The notes under the pieces are model-generated. The model saw only the letters and a program-made list of their open reading frames with translations, did not search any database and was not told where the DNA came from. From the NCBI RefSeq assembly GCF_035917995.1, contig NZ_CP109131.1, positions 2,790,001 to 2,854,000 of the forward strand: a stretch of DNA of 64,000 nucleotides, given 5' to 3'. This document shows positions 23,442 to 32,825 of the stretch, piece after piece. The stretch is from Streptosporangium sp. NBC_01755. Its GTDB lineage: Bacteria > Actinomycetota > Actinomycetes > Streptosporangiales > Streptosporangiaceae. The position numbers and the translations under genes are program-made. Numbering within the stretch: position 1 is the stretch's first letter; the number at the start of each line of letters is the position of its first letter.

Positions 23442-24758
23442 TCAGGCTGTCGTGAGATAGATCTGGCCGAAGGCCTCGGAGAGCTTCTTGAGGTCGGCGG
23501 CCACGTCCACCTCGGGGTTGGCCGGGTCGTAGACGGCGGCCAGGCGGCGCTGGATCGGGGTGAGCTTCTTCAGCTGGTCCCAGGCGGTCAGCCGATTCTC
23601 GGCACCCTGGGCGTTCTGGACGCGGGTCCAGACGTTCACCTGCTGGGCGGCTCCGTCCTTGACGGGCACCGACAGCCGGGAGGCGATCTGCTCGTCGGTC
23701 ACCTGGCCGACGAGACCGGTCTCCTCCGCGGCGATCTGGGTCAGGACGTCCCACGATCGGGCGCGGACCTGGATCCACTGGTTGCGGTGGGCCTGCTCGG
23801 CGTCGATCTTCCAGGTGTCGTAGCCGCCGTACAGCAGGCCGGTGTCCAGGGAGAGCTGGTCGACGCGGCCCGCGATCAGCGGAGACTCGATCTTCTCGGG
23901 GGCGAGCAGCGGGTACCGCTTGCGCATCTCCGCCTTGCAGGTGTCGTCCGCGCCGCAGGCGAGCTCGGGAACCACCGTGTGGACACCCAGCCGCTTGCCG
24001 GGCGCGACCTGGCGGAGGGCGTCGGAGGCCGCGGTGACGAACGCGGTGATCTCCGCATCCGTCTTGAACGTGGTGTTGTAGCCCAGCTGGGAGGTGAAGC
24101 GGATGCCCGCGACCTCCGGGCGCGCGGCCAGCGCGCCGATGCGCTTGACCGCGGCGGTGAAGGTCTCGCTGCCCGCCTTCCAGTCGTCGGCCAGCTCGGT
24201 GTCGACCCAGACCCTCAGCTGCAGGGCCTTCGCCGCGGTGATCGCCTGACCTGCCGGAGTCTGCGCGGCCGCCGCGACGGCGGCATCCTGGGTACTCGTG
24301 GCGGTCGGCTTGGCGGCACCGGTCAGTTCGGGTCCGGGGACGGTGCCGTCGCCACCCTCGCCGTGCCCGTTGATCGAGCACTGCCGGCCCGCCTCACACT
24401 CGGGCGTGCCGTCCTCTCCCGCGCCCTCGGGGAGGGGGGAGTTCTCGCCGCCCTCGGCGCCGCCGTCGAGCGGCTCCGGGCAGAAGGATCCGGCGGCCGA
24501 GCAGTCGATGAACTTGCCGTTGGACGGGGTGGCCTCTCTGAGGTTGGCGGCGTCGTCGCTGCCCCAGAAGAGCGCGACGCCGAGGGCCTCCTCCGGCTTG
24601 GCCAGCCAGTGACACACGATGTAGGCCGGGGCGTCGGCCCCCAGCAGATCGTTGCAGCTGCGGGGATCGTCCTGCGAGTACGCGGCCCCGGGCGTCATGA
24701 TCCCGACGAGCGCGAGCGCGGCGCCGACGGCGAGGGCCCGGCGCAGAGTAAGTCGCAT
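23442..24758 (-). CDS. Secreted protein of unknown function with signal peptide
   Basis: The 438-residue product starts MRLTLRRALAVGAALALVGI and has a signal peptide with likely cleavage after AAYS. An acidic Gly/Glu/Pro-rich spacer with several Cys residues (about 60-130) precedes a C-terminal domain of about 280 residues. That domain contains LQLRVWVDTELADDW, IRFTSQLGYNTTF and LGVHTVVPELACG, an alternating strand/helix pattern suggestive of a TIM-barrel-like fold. I do not recognise the family. GGGGAG lies 8 bases before the ATG at 24758. It is transcribed toward the synthetase-like gene. Confidence 0.7.
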   Translation of the reverse strand: MRLTLRRALAVGAALALVGIMTPGAAYSQDDPRSCNDLLGADAPAYIVCHWLAKPEEALGVALFWGSDDAANLREATPSNGKFIDCSAAGSFCPEPLDGGAEGGENSPLPEGAGEDGTPECEAGRQCSINGHGEGGDGTVPGPELTGAAKPTATSTQDAAVAAAAQTPAGQAITAAKALQLRVWVDTELADDWKAGSETFTAAVKRIGALAARPEVAGIRFTSQLGYNTTFKTDAEITAFVTAASDALRQVAPGKRLGVHTVVPELACGADDTCKAEMRKRYPLLAPEKIESPLIAGRVDQLSLDTGLLYGGYDTWKIDAEQAHRNQWIQVRARSWDVLTQIAAEETGLVGQVTDEQIASRLSVPVKDGAAQQVNVWTRVQNAQGAENRLTAWDQLKKLTPIQRRLAAVYDPANPEVDVAADLKKLSEAFGQIYLTTA

Positions 24759-25118
24759 GTCCTGAACTCCCCGGATAAAGCCAGCCAAAACGATCGACCC
24801 ACACTTTACCCAGATCGCAATGGGCTCAACAGACCCGGTCAAGGACCCACAGGACTTCGATGCCTTCCGGCTGATCCGGCGTCCCACGCGGGCAGGAGCC
24901 CGGGGCATTGCAGGTAGCCGGAATGCCGAGCTCCTACTGGTGTGAAGCGGCAAACGGATGCTGCCAGCGCAGACGGCGGGCGACAAAGACAACATCATGG
25001 TGGTGCGGGCAACCGCCCGGGGCAGCGGAGAACCTCGGCCGCGGCGTCAAGCCGATGATGAGACTCCGCTCCCCTCCTTGAAAGCACGCCGATTGGTGCA
25101 GACCGAAACAGGACCTTC
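24759..25118. other. Spacer between secreted protein and truncated kinase
   Basis: No complete gene is seen. The stretch probably holds the promoter of the secreted protein and remnants of the missing 5' part of the histidine kinase, but the translations show no membrane segment that would belong to it. Confidence 0.4.
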
Positions 25119-25961
25119 ATGTCATCGTACGCCAACGATCTGAGCAGCCGGTTCCACGGGCTTCCAGGGTCGGATCAGATCATTTGTCTCGTCCTGGCGA
25201 CCGGCGACCTGCTGAAGCGGATGGAGAGCGCCAGGAACCGGATCGACCGGTCGCTGGTCCAGCAGCGGCGATTCGTGTCGGACGCCTCGCACGAGCTGTT
25301 CACCCCGCTCGCCGGGCTCAGGGCTCTCCTGGAAGAGGCCCGGCTGCACCCCGAGGAGACGGACCTGAGCGAGCTGCTGGGAAACGCGCTGAGAGACGTC
25401 GACCGGCTTCAGAAGATCGTTAGCGACCTGCTGATGCTGGCGAAGGTCGGTACGAACCCACCGGACGCGTTCGTCAGCACGGACCTGGGTGAGCTGGCCC
25501 GCGCCACGGTCTCGCGGCGCGGGGACGACATCCCCGTACGACTTCGGCTCGCCCCCGCTGTCAGGGCGAACGTCGTCGACGCGGAGATCGACCGGCTCCT
25601 CTCCAACCTCCTGGACAACGCGCAGCGCCATGCCAGGCGCACGGTGCTGGTCGAGGTGCGCAGGGACGGTGAGTACGGCGAGCTGGTCGTCACCGACGAC
25701 GGGGACGGCATCGCCGACGCCGACAGGGAACGGGTCTTCGAGCGGTTCACCCGGCTGGACACGGCCCGCTGCCGCAACCGGGGAGGCATCGGGCTCGGCC
25801 TCACGATCGCCCGCGACATCGCCGAAGCCCACCTGGGGACCATCGAGGTGGACGGCTCCCCCCTGGGCGGCGCACGGTTCGTCCTCCGCCTTCCGCTCGC
25901 CACCGCCGCACGGTTGGACGACCATGGAGAGACCGCTTCCTGCGGGCCCCCCACCCCCTGA
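25119..25961 (+). pseudogene. N-terminally truncated sensor histidine kinase
   Basis: The 280-residue frame contains a HAMP-end/HisKA segment (QQRRFVSDASHELFTPLAGL with the phospho-His) and a HATPase domain (SNLLDNAQRHA N-box, DDGDGIADADRERVFERF G1/F-box, GIGLGLTIARDIAEAHLG). The usual upstream sensor domain and two membrane helices are missing. The first 35 residues look unrelated to a HAMP. The H-box has Phe where Arg is usual (ELFTPL). No response regulator is adjacent. It is probably a decaying orphan, although a soluble kinase is possible. Confidence 0.6.
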
Positions 25962-26132
25962 CCCCCACCCCCTGACCCCTGACCGGACGGCCGCCCGTCC
26001 AAGCTCCCCCGGACCGGCGACCGAGTTCCCTCTCCGGCCCGCTCGCCCGGGGCCTCCCGGGCGAGCCTGCCCCATCGGCCGCCGACCGGTGGGGCAGGTC
26101 CCCCGCTCACCCCGGCGAGCCGGCCGCGGCCG

Positions 26133-27980
26133 TCAGTTCTCGATCGGCACCATCACCAGAAGCGACGTGCCCTCCTCCGCGGAACTCGTGATCGTCAGCC
26201 TTCCGCCGAGCGTCTCGACGCGGTCCCTGAGCCCGATGAGCCCCGACCCCCCGCCGTACTCGGCTCCCCCGGTCCCGTCGTCGCTGACCGAGAGCCGGGC
26301 CGTCGCCCCGGTCACGCCGAAGGTGACGCACACCACGGAGGCGTGCGCGTGTTTCACCACGTTGGTCAACGCCTCCGCCGCCGTGTAGTAGAGAGCCACC
26401 TCGACGCGTTCCGGCAGGCGCGGGACGGAGCCCAGCTGGAGTTCGACCGGAACGGCGGAGCGGCGTGCGAGCGTCTTCAGCGCGGGTGCGAGACCGCCCT
26501 TCGAGAGAATCGCCGGGTGGATGCCCCTGGAGAGCTCCTGCAGATCCTCCACGACCCCGGTCAGGCCCTGGACCGTGTGAGACAGCTGCTCCCTGAGCTC
26601 GGTCATCCCCGGCGGCACTCCGGCCTCCACCGCGCGCAGTTCGAGCCCGAGCGAGACCAGTCGCTGCTGGGCACCGTCGTGCAGGTCACGCTCGATGCGC
26701 CGGCGGATCTCGTCGGACGCCGCGACGAGGCGCGTCCGGGAGGCGGCGAGATCGGCACGGGCCTGCGCGTTCGAGATGGCGGTCGCGATCAGCTCGGTGA
26801 AGTCCGTCATCCGCTCCTCGGCGCCTTCAAGCCTCGGCTCCCAGCGGCTGTAGAAGGCGAGCACCACACCCCACAATGAGCCGTCGACGATCACGGGAGA
26901 GCCGAGCGCGGAGGTGACGCCCATGTCACGGGCCAACTTCATGATCATTCCCGAGGTCTCCGCATAGTTCGTTATCCGGGCCGGCCTTCCCGTCCTCAGC
27001 ACCATGCCGGAGATGACCGTCTCGTTGATCGGCCACTGCGAGCCGAGAGGCATCACCTCGTTTATGTCCTCCCGGAGGCTCCACGAGCCCACCACCGTCG
27101 TGTGGCCGGGATCGTAGCGGCTGACCGACACGTGGTCCGCCTGCATGAGGGAGCCCATTTCGCAGGCGACCGCGTTGAACAGCTCCGTCGAGGAGATGCC
27201 CCGCGCCACGAGGGTCGCGACACGCCGCAACGTCGCCTGCTCCTGCGCGATCCTGCGGAGCTCGTCACGACTGGACGCCAGCACGGCCCCGACGCTCTCG
27301 CGATCGCGGGCCGCCCGCAACAGTGCTTCCAAAGAGGGCAGCATCCGGTCGCGCAGGCGTATCCGCACGTCTTCCGGCACACCGGCGGGAAGGACGAGCG
27401 TGCCGATCCGGCCGCCGTTCTCCATGAGCGGCAGAACCTCGCCGTGCTCGCCGGCGGGGACCTCCTCAAGCCGGATCTCCAGGCCCGGCACCTCCAGAGC
27501 CCACGCCAGAAGGTGCGAGGCCGGCGGCAGCGCCGCGCTCAGGTTCTCCGTACGCAGCAGGATGTGGGCCAGTTGCACGGTGAGGTCCGCCTCGCAGCGA
27601 CGTTGGCTCGTCTGGACGCCCAGTGAGCGCACCCGTGCCGCGATCAAACAGGTCGCCAGCCCGACGAGAAAGAAGATCGAAATCGGGGTCCAGAGCCAGT
27701 CCTCCTTGGGGATGAAGCTCCCCACTGGGGGAAGGGTGAAGTAGTTGAAGGCGGCGGCACTGGCCAGCAGGGTCACCAGCCCCGGCCACAGGCCCCAGAC
27801 GACCGAGACCAGCAGAACGCCGAGCAGGTAGATCTCCCCCGAGGAACCGCCCGGTGTCAAGCGGCCCAGAAAAAGGGACAGCAAAACTTCCACCGCGATG
27901 CACACGGCGCCGCCTATGATCCCCAGCACGAAGGATTGACGCTTTGTGTGCGTCAATGACGACAGCAGCCGCTCGCGCAT
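26133..27980 (-). CDS. Membrane GAF-domain sensor histidine kinase (NarX/DesK class)
   Basis: The 615-residue kinase has a DUF4118-like block of about four N-terminal helices (VLGIIGGAVCIAVEVLLSLF, LLGVLLVSVVWGLWPGLVTL). A GAF domain follows (residues ~240-400; AITNYAETSG-like RITNYAETSG, SALGSPVIVDGSLWGVV). Next are a HisKA_3 dimerisation/phosphoacceptor domain (RIERDLHDGAQQRLVSLGLE) and a HATPase domain (ALTNVVKHAHAS, SGLIGLRDRVETLGG). It should phosphorylate the NarL-type regulator encoded divergently at 28147. Start 27980 gives a normal family N-terminus; 28025 is an alternative. Confidence 0.88.
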   Translation of the reverse strand: MRERLLSSLTHTKRQSFVLGIIGGAVCIAVEVLLSLFLGRLTPGGSSGEIYLLGVLLVSVVWGLWPGLVTLLASAAAFNYFTLPPVGSFIPKEDWLWTPISIFFLVGLATCLIAARVRSLGVQTSQRRCEADLTVQLAHILLRTENLSAALPPASHLLAWALEVPGLEIRLEEVPAGEHGEVLPLMENGGRIGTLVLPAGVPEDVRIRLRDRMLPSLEALLRAARDRESVGAVLASSRDELRRIAQEQATLRRVATLVARGISSTELFNAVACEMGSLMQADHVSVSRYDPGHTTVVGSWSLREDINEVMPLGSQWPINETVISGMVLRTGRPARITNYAETSGMIMKLARDMGVTSALGSPVIVDGSLWGVVLAFYSRWEPRLEGAEERMTDFTELIATAISNAQARADLAASRTRLVAASDEIRRRIERDLHDGAQQRLVSLGLELRAVEAGVPPGMTELREQLSHTVQGLTGVVEDLQELSRGIHPAILSKGGLAPALKTLARRSAVPVELQLGSVPRLPERVEVALYYTAAEALTNVVKHAHASVVCVTFGVTGATARLSVSDDGTGGAEYGGGSGLIGLRDRVETLGGRLTITSSAEEGTSLLVMVPIEN

Positions 27981-28146
27981 GGATACTAAGATACTCGCAT
28001 GTAAACGAGATATTTCACACTTCATTCCGGACCGTACCCCGCTCGTGGACTTACGGCCCACTGTCCAGAGTATTGAGAATTCCTTAACCCTGAAGTGGCC
28101 ATTCTTTTAATGATGGGTCCGGCGGGAAAAACACCGCGAAAGGGCG

Positions 28147-28812
28147 ATGATCGTGCACGAGAACCGGATACGGGTAGCAGTGGCGGACGACGACGTGCTT
28201 TTCCGCGAGGGGGTGTCGAGCCTGCTGGCACGATCGGGCTTCGAAGTCGTCGGCCAGGCCGGAGACGCGGTGGAGATCCTCTCCCTGGTCCGTGAGTACC
28301 GGCCGGATCTCGTCATCCTCGACATCCGGATGCCCCCGACCCACACGAACGAGGGCCTTGACGCGGCACAGGTGATCCGCGAGGAGTTTCCGGAGATGGG
28401 GATCCTCCTGCTGTCGGCGCACATCGAGGTGGAGGAGGCGATGGAGCTGCTCGCCACCGGGCACCGGGTCGGCTACCTGCTCAAGAGCCGGGTGACCGGG
28501 GTCAGCGACTTCATGGAGACGCTTGAGCGCGTCGCCCAGGGCGGCTCGGTCGTCGATCCGAGCCTGGTGCGGGAGCTCATCAAGACCCGCCACAGGGACG
28601 ATCCGCTGGGGCTTCTCACCACGCGCGAGCAGGAGGTCCTCGCCCTGATGGCCGAGGGACGCTCAAATGCCGGCATAGCGAGCAAACTCTGGATCACCGA
28701 GGGCACGGTCGAGAAGCACGTGCACAGCATCCTGTCCAGGATGCGGATACCGGGATCGGGAGACGACCACCGCCGTGTCCTCGCCGTACTGGCCTTCCTC
28801 GAAGCCCGCTGA
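28147..28812 (+). CDS. NarL/FixJ-family response regulator
   Basis: The 221-residue regulator has a receiver domain (acid triad in VAVADDDVLF, phospho-Asp in DLVILDIRMPP, Lys in GYLLKSRV) and a C-terminal LuxR HTH (LTTREQEVLALMAEGRSNAGIAS and TEGTVEKHVHSIL, each in part). It is divergent from the GAF kinase across a 166-bp spacer and is its likely partner. The receiver resembles the NarL subgroup whose kinases are HisKA_3 type, which fits. The HTH would act on promoters not evident here. Confidence 0.9.
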   Translation: MIVHENRIRVAVADDDVLFREGVSSLLARSGFEVVGQAGDAVEILSLVREYRPDLVILDIRMPPTHTNEGLDAAQVIREEFPEMGILLLSAHIEVEEAMELLATGHRVGYLLKSRVTGVSDFMETLERVAQGGSVVDPSLVRELIKTRHRDDPLGLLTTREQEVLALMAEGRSNAGIASKLWITEGTVEKHVHSILSRMRIPGSGDDHRRVLAVLAFLEAR

Positions 28813-28871
28813 CCCGGATCGCCGGCGTGGCCTGAAGGACCGATCGGGAAATCCACGGAACACGCCCCGGA

Positions 28872-29264
28872 TCAGCTGGAGCCCAGATCCCCTTCGTCGC
28901 AGGTTTCCCGGAGAATGTCGCGGATCGCCGCCCCGGAAAGGGCTGACTTCGCCAGGAACGCGATGGCGGGACTGGCCCTGATCATGTCCACGAAGTCCTT
29001 CTCGGCGTGGGTCGAGATCATGATGACGTGCGGACGGCCCTCGGGTGGCACCCGCGCGAGCCGCTGCGCGACGTCGAAACCGTTCTCCTCACCGAGATCG
29101 ATGTCGACGAGCGCGACGTCCGGCCGGGAATCGCCGATCTGCCGAAGGGCCTCGTCGCCCGCGGAGGCCATGCCGACCACGACGATCCCCTCCCGCTCGA
29201 GCAGCGCACGGGCGGCACGACGGAAGTGATCGCTGTCATCGACGATGAGACATCGTACGGCCAC
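28872..29264 (-). CDS. Single-domain response regulator receiver
   Basis: The 130-residue protein is only a receiver domain: acids in CLIVDDSDHFRR, phospho-Asp in DVALVDIDLGEENG, Thr/Ser in VIMISTHAE and Lys in AFLAKSALSG. It has no output domain. Such proteins act as phosphate sinks or by protein contact. It is convergent with the NarL-type regulator, 59 bases away, and could interact with the same kinase (inference). Confidence 0.85.
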   Translation of the reverse strand: MAVRCLIVDDSDHFRRAARALLEREGIVVVGMASAGDEALRQIGDSRPDVALVDIDLGEENGFDVAQRLARVPPEGRPHVIMISTHAEKDFVDMIRASPAIAFLAKSALSGAAIRDILRETCDEGDLGSS

Positions 29265-29424
29265 ATATCGAGGATCTCAGGGAAGCGGCGTCGGCACATT
29301 GCAGCTAGCGGGAAAATCGGTCGGAGTCCGAGCGCCTCACACGCGCGTCCACCTCGGCGAGCGGTTCCACTGCCCGGGCGGCGCGATAATCGGGGACATG
29401 GTTCCAGCCCAGTGGGTGTCCTAG

Positions 29425-30057
29425 ATGCCGGCCGAATCCTCGCAGACCCTGGAGCGCGGCCTGCGGCTGCTCCGCCTGCTCGCCGACGGGCGCCGGGGCC
29501 GCACGCCCACGGAGCTGGCGGCCGAGCTGGAGCTGAGCCGCCCGGCGGTGTACCGCCTGCTCACCACCCTGCAGAGCGAGGGTTTCGTCCGCCGGGACGG
29601 CGGCGGGCGGGTCCATCTGGGCTTCGGGGTTCTCGTCCTGGCCCGTGCCGTGCAGCCGCTGCTCCGGGAGGGCGCCCTGCCCACCCTGCGCGGGCTGGCC
29701 GAGGAGGTGGGCGCGACCGCGCACCTGACGGTGGCCGAGGGCGATGAGGGCCTGGCGGTGGCTGTGGTCGAACCCTCCTGGACGAACATGCACGTCGCCT
29801 ACCGCGAGGGGTCCCGCCACCCGCTGACCCGGGGTGCCGCCGGGCTGGCCATCCTCGCCCTGCGCGAGGGCCGCACCGGCTACCAGGTCTCCGAGGGCCA
29901 GCTCCAGGAGGGTGCCAGGGGCATCGCCGCCCCCGTACCCGGCCTGCCCTGGCTGGAGGCGTCGGTGGGCGTGGTCGCCTTCACCCCCCTCGACCAGGAC
30001 TCCGTCGGCCCCCGGGTGGCCGCCGCCGCCGCCGAACTGTCCGGCTCGCTCACTTGA
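29425..30057 (+). CDS. IclR-family transcriptional regulator
   Basis: The 210-residue protein has an N-terminal winged HTH (TPTELAAELELSRPAVYRLL) and a shortened IclR effector domain (EEVGATAHLTVAEGDEG, HPLTRGAAGLAIL). It is about 40 residues shorter than typical IclR proteins, mainly in the effector part. It is transcribed with the methyltransferase downstream but has a separate spacer. No target operon is obvious. Confidence 0.8.
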   Translation: MPAESSQTLERGLRLLRLLADGRRGRTPTELAAELELSRPAVYRLLTTLQSEGFVRRDGGGRVHLGFGVLVLARAVQPLLREGALPTLRGLAEEVGATAHLTVAEGDEGLAVAVVEPSWTNMHVAYREGSRHPLTRGAAGLAILALREGRTGYQVSEGQLQEGARGIAAPVPGLPWLEASVGVVAFTPLDQDSVGPRVAAAAAELSGSLT

Positions 30058-30235
30058 GCATGGCCCCTCCCCCGCACCCCGAGCTCCATCGCTCCCCGGG
30101 TGGCCGGCCCCATCCGCCGGACGGTTCCGCATATTAAATACGGTGATAAACGACAAGCAGCGACGAGAACGGCACAGGACTGGCAAGATGGCAAAGTAGA
30201 GATCTTCCCTCTCACGCACCAGAGAAAGAGCCCCC

Positions 30236-31063
30236 GTGCCTGACGAGACCCTCCCTCACACCTCCGGCCGGCAGTCGGTGAACCCGATCGACTCCAGCGT
30301 GGCCCACTCCGCCCGGATCTGGAACTACTGGCTCGGCGGCAAGGACAACTACGCCATCGACCGCGAGATCGGCGACCAGTTCGTCGGGATATTTCCCGAG
30401 ATTGTGGATATTGCCCGTTCCTCCAGGGCCTTCCTCTCCCGCGCCGTCGAGTACATGGCCGACGAGGGCGGGATCCGCCAGTTCCTCGACATCGGCACCG
30501 GGCTGCCCACCGTCGACAACACCCACCAGGTCGCCCAGCGGGTGGCCCCGGACGCGCGCATCGTCTACGTCGACAACGACCCCATGGTGCTGACGCACGC
30601 CCGCGCCCTGCTGACCGGCACCGCCGAGGGCACGACCGAGTACATCGACTCCAACGTGCGCGACCCCGACAGGATCCTGGAGGCCGCCCAGGCCACCCTG
30701 GACTTCGACAGGCCCATCGGGCTCATGCTGATGAACATCCTGGGTCACATCACCGACATCGATGAGGGGCGGTCGATCGCACGTCGCCTGCTGGAGGCCC
30801 TGCCCTCCGGCAGCTACCTGGCGGTCGCCGACGGCACCAACGTCATCAAGGGCGGGAAGTTCGAGAAGGCCATCGCCATCTGGAACGAGGCAGGCTCGGT
30901 TCCGTACACCCTGCGCAGCCCCGAGCAGATCGCGAGCTACTTCGAGGGCCTGGAACTGGTGGAGCCCGGCGTGGTCTCGTGCCCGCTCTGGCGTCCCGGC
31001 CCTTCGATCGTCGGCGGCCTCCGCGAGGTGGACGAGTTCTGCGCCGTCGGCCGCAAGCCCTGA
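30236..31063 (+). CDS. SAM-dependent methyltransferase, PF04672 (DUF574) family
   Basis: The 275-residue protein belongs to a family greatly expanded in actinomycetes: PIDSSVAHSARIWNYWLGGKDNY at the N-terminus (seen as ARIWNYWLGGKDNYAID), SAM motif FLDIGTGLPT, YVDNDPMVLTHARAL and MLMNILGHI. Substrates of the family are unknown. The start GTG 30236 follows AGAAAGAG. Two consecutive hairpins end the transcript. Confidence 0.88.
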   Translation: MPDETLPHTSGRQSVNPIDSSVAHSARIWNYWLGGKDNYAIDREIGDQFVGIFPEIVDIARSSRAFLSRAVEYMADEGGIRQFLDIGTGLPTVDNTHQVAQRVAPDARIVYVDNDPMVLTHARALLTGTAEGTTEYIDSNVRDPDRILEAAQATLDFDRPIGLMLMNILGHITDIDEGRSIARRLLEALPSGSYLAVADGTNVIKGGKFEKAIAIWNEAGSVPYTLRSPEQIASYFEGLELVEPGVVSCPLWRPGPSIVGGLREVDEFCAVGRKP

Positions 31064-31094
31064 TGCACTAAGCACTTTCTGTCACGGAGCAGCC

Positions 31095-31181
31095 GGGCCC
31101 GCCTCCCCAGCGGGCCCTTGGCACCCGGATCAACCTCACCCGGGTGAAACGAGCAACCGGGCCCGCCTCCCCAGCGGGCCC
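31095..31181 (+). terminator. Tandem duplicate terminators after the methyltransferase
   Basis: The stem GGGCCCGC-CTCCCCA-GCGGGCCC occurs at 31095-31117 and again at 31159-31181, with matching flanks. The second is followed by TTCTTTC. The pair looks like a 64-bp duplication of one terminator. Confidence 0.75.
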
Positions 31182-31200
31182 TTCTTTCATTCAGGGGCGG

Positions 31201-31385
31201 CTCTCCGCCTTCTTCTTGAGGTTGTCTCTCCGCCTTCTTCTTGAGGTTGTGGAGCCAGTCGGCCAGCGAGGCGTCCAGTGCCGCCTGCAGCGCGGGGACG
31301 TTCGCCGACACCGGCGCAGCGACCGACCCGCACGACACCGGCGCAGCGACCAACCCACACGACACCGGCGGCCGCGACCGACCCG
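31201..31385. repeat. Two short tandem repeats in a gene-free stretch
   Basis: A 25-bp unit (CTCTCCGCCTTCTTCTTGAG plus GTTGT) is repeated exactly at 31201-31225 and 31226-31250. Another, 27 bp long and starting GACACCGGCGCAGCGACC, occurs about 2.7 times from 31307 to 31385. On the minus strand the region reads as a short amphipathic helix (ASLADWLHNLKKKAERQ) that ends in the repeat, perhaps the remnant of a small gene. No functional gene is supported between 31064 and 31525. Confidence 0.7.
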
Positions 31386-31476
31386 ACCGAGTCCCCGGAG
31401 GGATCCGCGAGAACGGGCCGGCCGACAGCCGGGCGGGTGCCGCTTGACATCCCTCCCACCCTGGCGGATGGTTGTT

Positions 31477-31509
31477 CATATAAAGGACATATGCGTCCGA
31501 TAAGCGGAC
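31477..31509. promoter_or_regulatory. Inverted repeats upstream of hmgA
   Basis: CATAT-N7-ATATG (31477-31493) is followed by GTCCG-ATAAG-CGGAC (31495-31509), ending 16 bases before the hmgA ATG. Their position at the likely transcription start suggests repressor control of the tyrosine/homogentisate operon, perhaps by the nearby IclR protein (inference). Confidence 0.5.
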
Positions 31510-31525
31510 AAGGTGGGGGAAGTGG

Positions 31526-32695
31526 ATGCCGTACTACCGGGTCGTGGGGGAGATACCTCGCAAGCGGCATGTGCAGTTCCGGCGGCCCGACGGCGGGCTG
31601 TACGCCGAGGAGCTGATGGGTGAGGAGGGGTTCTCCAGCGACTCGTCGCTGCTCTACCACCGCCATCTCCCCACGGCGATCATCAAGGCCGAGGCCGTCG
31701 AACCCACCGAGGCCGGCCGGCTCGCCCCCAACCTGCCCCTCTCCCCCCGCCACCTGCGCACCCAGGACCTACCGGTCGGGGGCGACCTGGTCACCGGGCG
31801 CGGGCTGCTCGCCGGCAATGCCGACGTCCGCATGTCGTACACCGCGAGCGAGGCGCCCAGCGAGCTCTACCGCAACTCCATGGGCGACGAGTGCGTCTAC
31901 ATCGCGAGCGGGCGGGTCAGGTTCGAGTCGACGTACGGGGTGATCGAGGCAGGTGAGGGCGACTACGTCGTCATCCCCACCGGAACAATCCACCGCTGGG
32001 TGCCGCAGGGCCGCGTCACGGCGTTCACCATCGAGGCCGCGGGACACATCCGGCCCCCCAAGCGCTACCTGTCCACCCACGGCCAGTTCCTGGAGCACGC
32101 CCCCTACTGCGAGCGCGACCTGCGCTCTCCTGACGAGCCGCTCATCGTCGAGGGCGAGGAGGTGCCGGTGCTGGTCCGCACGCGCGGCGGGCTGACCCGG
32201 CTGGTCTACCGCAACCACCCGTTCGACGTGGTCGGCTGGGACGGCTGCCTCTACCCGTACGCGTTCAACATCAACGACTTCGAGCCCGTCGTGAAGCGCA
32301 CCCACGCCCCGCCGCCGGTGCACCAGACCTTCGAGGGCCCGAACTTCGTGATCTGCTCGTTCTGCCCCCGACCGCTCGACTTCCACCCCGACGCGGTCCC
32401 GATCCCGTACAACCACCACAACGTCGACTCCGACGAGCTGATGTTCTACGCGGGCGGCGACTACACGGCCCGCAGGGGCTCGGGCATCGACGTCGGCTCG
32501 GTCTCGCTGCACCCGGCCGGGTTCACGCACGGCCCGCAGCCCGGCGCCGTCGAGGCGGTCATCGAGGCGGTCCGGCAGGGCCACACCCAGACGAGCGAGC
32601 TGGCCGTGATGGTCGACACCTTCCGCCCCCTCGACCTCGGCCCCGCCGGCCTGTCGGTGGAGGACCCCGGCTACGCGTGGACGTGGGCCCGTTGA
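31526..32695 (+). CDS. hmgA: Homogentisate 1,2-dioxygenase
   Basis: The 389-residue enzyme opens the aromatic ring of homogentisate to maleylacetoacetate in tyrosine/phenylalanine breakdown. The cupin-like fold keeps the metal-ligand segments YNHHNVDSDELMFYAGGDY and SLHPAGFTHGPQPG, which contain the Fe-binding His and Glu residues. N-terminal IPRKRHVQFR is also typical. It heads an operon with a conserved unknown and fumarylacetoacetase. No maleylacetoacetate isomerase gene is seen. Confidence 0.92.
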   Translation: MPYYRVVGEIPRKRHVQFRRPDGGLYAEELMGEEGFSSDSSLLYHRHLPTAIIKAEAVEPTEAGRLAPNLPLSPRHLRTQDLPVGGDLVTGRGLLAGNADVRMSYTASEAPSELYRNSMGDECVYIASGRVRFESTYGVIEAGEGDYVVIPTGTIHRWVPQGRVTAFTIEAAGHIRPPKRYLSTHGQFLEHAPYCERDLRSPDEPLIVEGEEVPVLVRTRGGLTRLVYRNHPFDVVGWDGCLYPYAFNINDFEPVVKRTHAPPPVHQTFEGPNFVICSFCPRPLDFHPDAVPIPYNHHNVDSDELMFYAGGDYTARRGSGIDVGSVSLHPAGFTHGPQPGAVEAVIEAVRQGHTQTSELAVMVDTFRPLDLGPAGLSVEDPGYAWTWAR

Positions 32696-32825
32696 CGGGC
32701 GGGTGCCCGGCGGCGGGTTCGGCTCCCACGGCCGGCCCAAGCACAGACCCCGCTTCCTCGGCCACCCCGAGTACAGGTGCGGGGCGGACCCGGTCACGGG
32801 ATCGCCACTGGGTATGGGCAGGGCC

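Noticed and set aside
29305..30219. Long open frame on the minus strand across the IclR gene
   Set aside because: It is Gly/Pro/Arg-rich, has no ribosome site and overlaps a clear IclR gene on the plus strand; it is a third-position GC shadow. The same applies to most other long frames opposite real genes.
32703..32825. N-terminal extension of the unknown hmg-operon protein
   Set aside because: The extra 41 residues are Gly/Arg/Pro-rich without a ribosome site and precede several better ATG starts.
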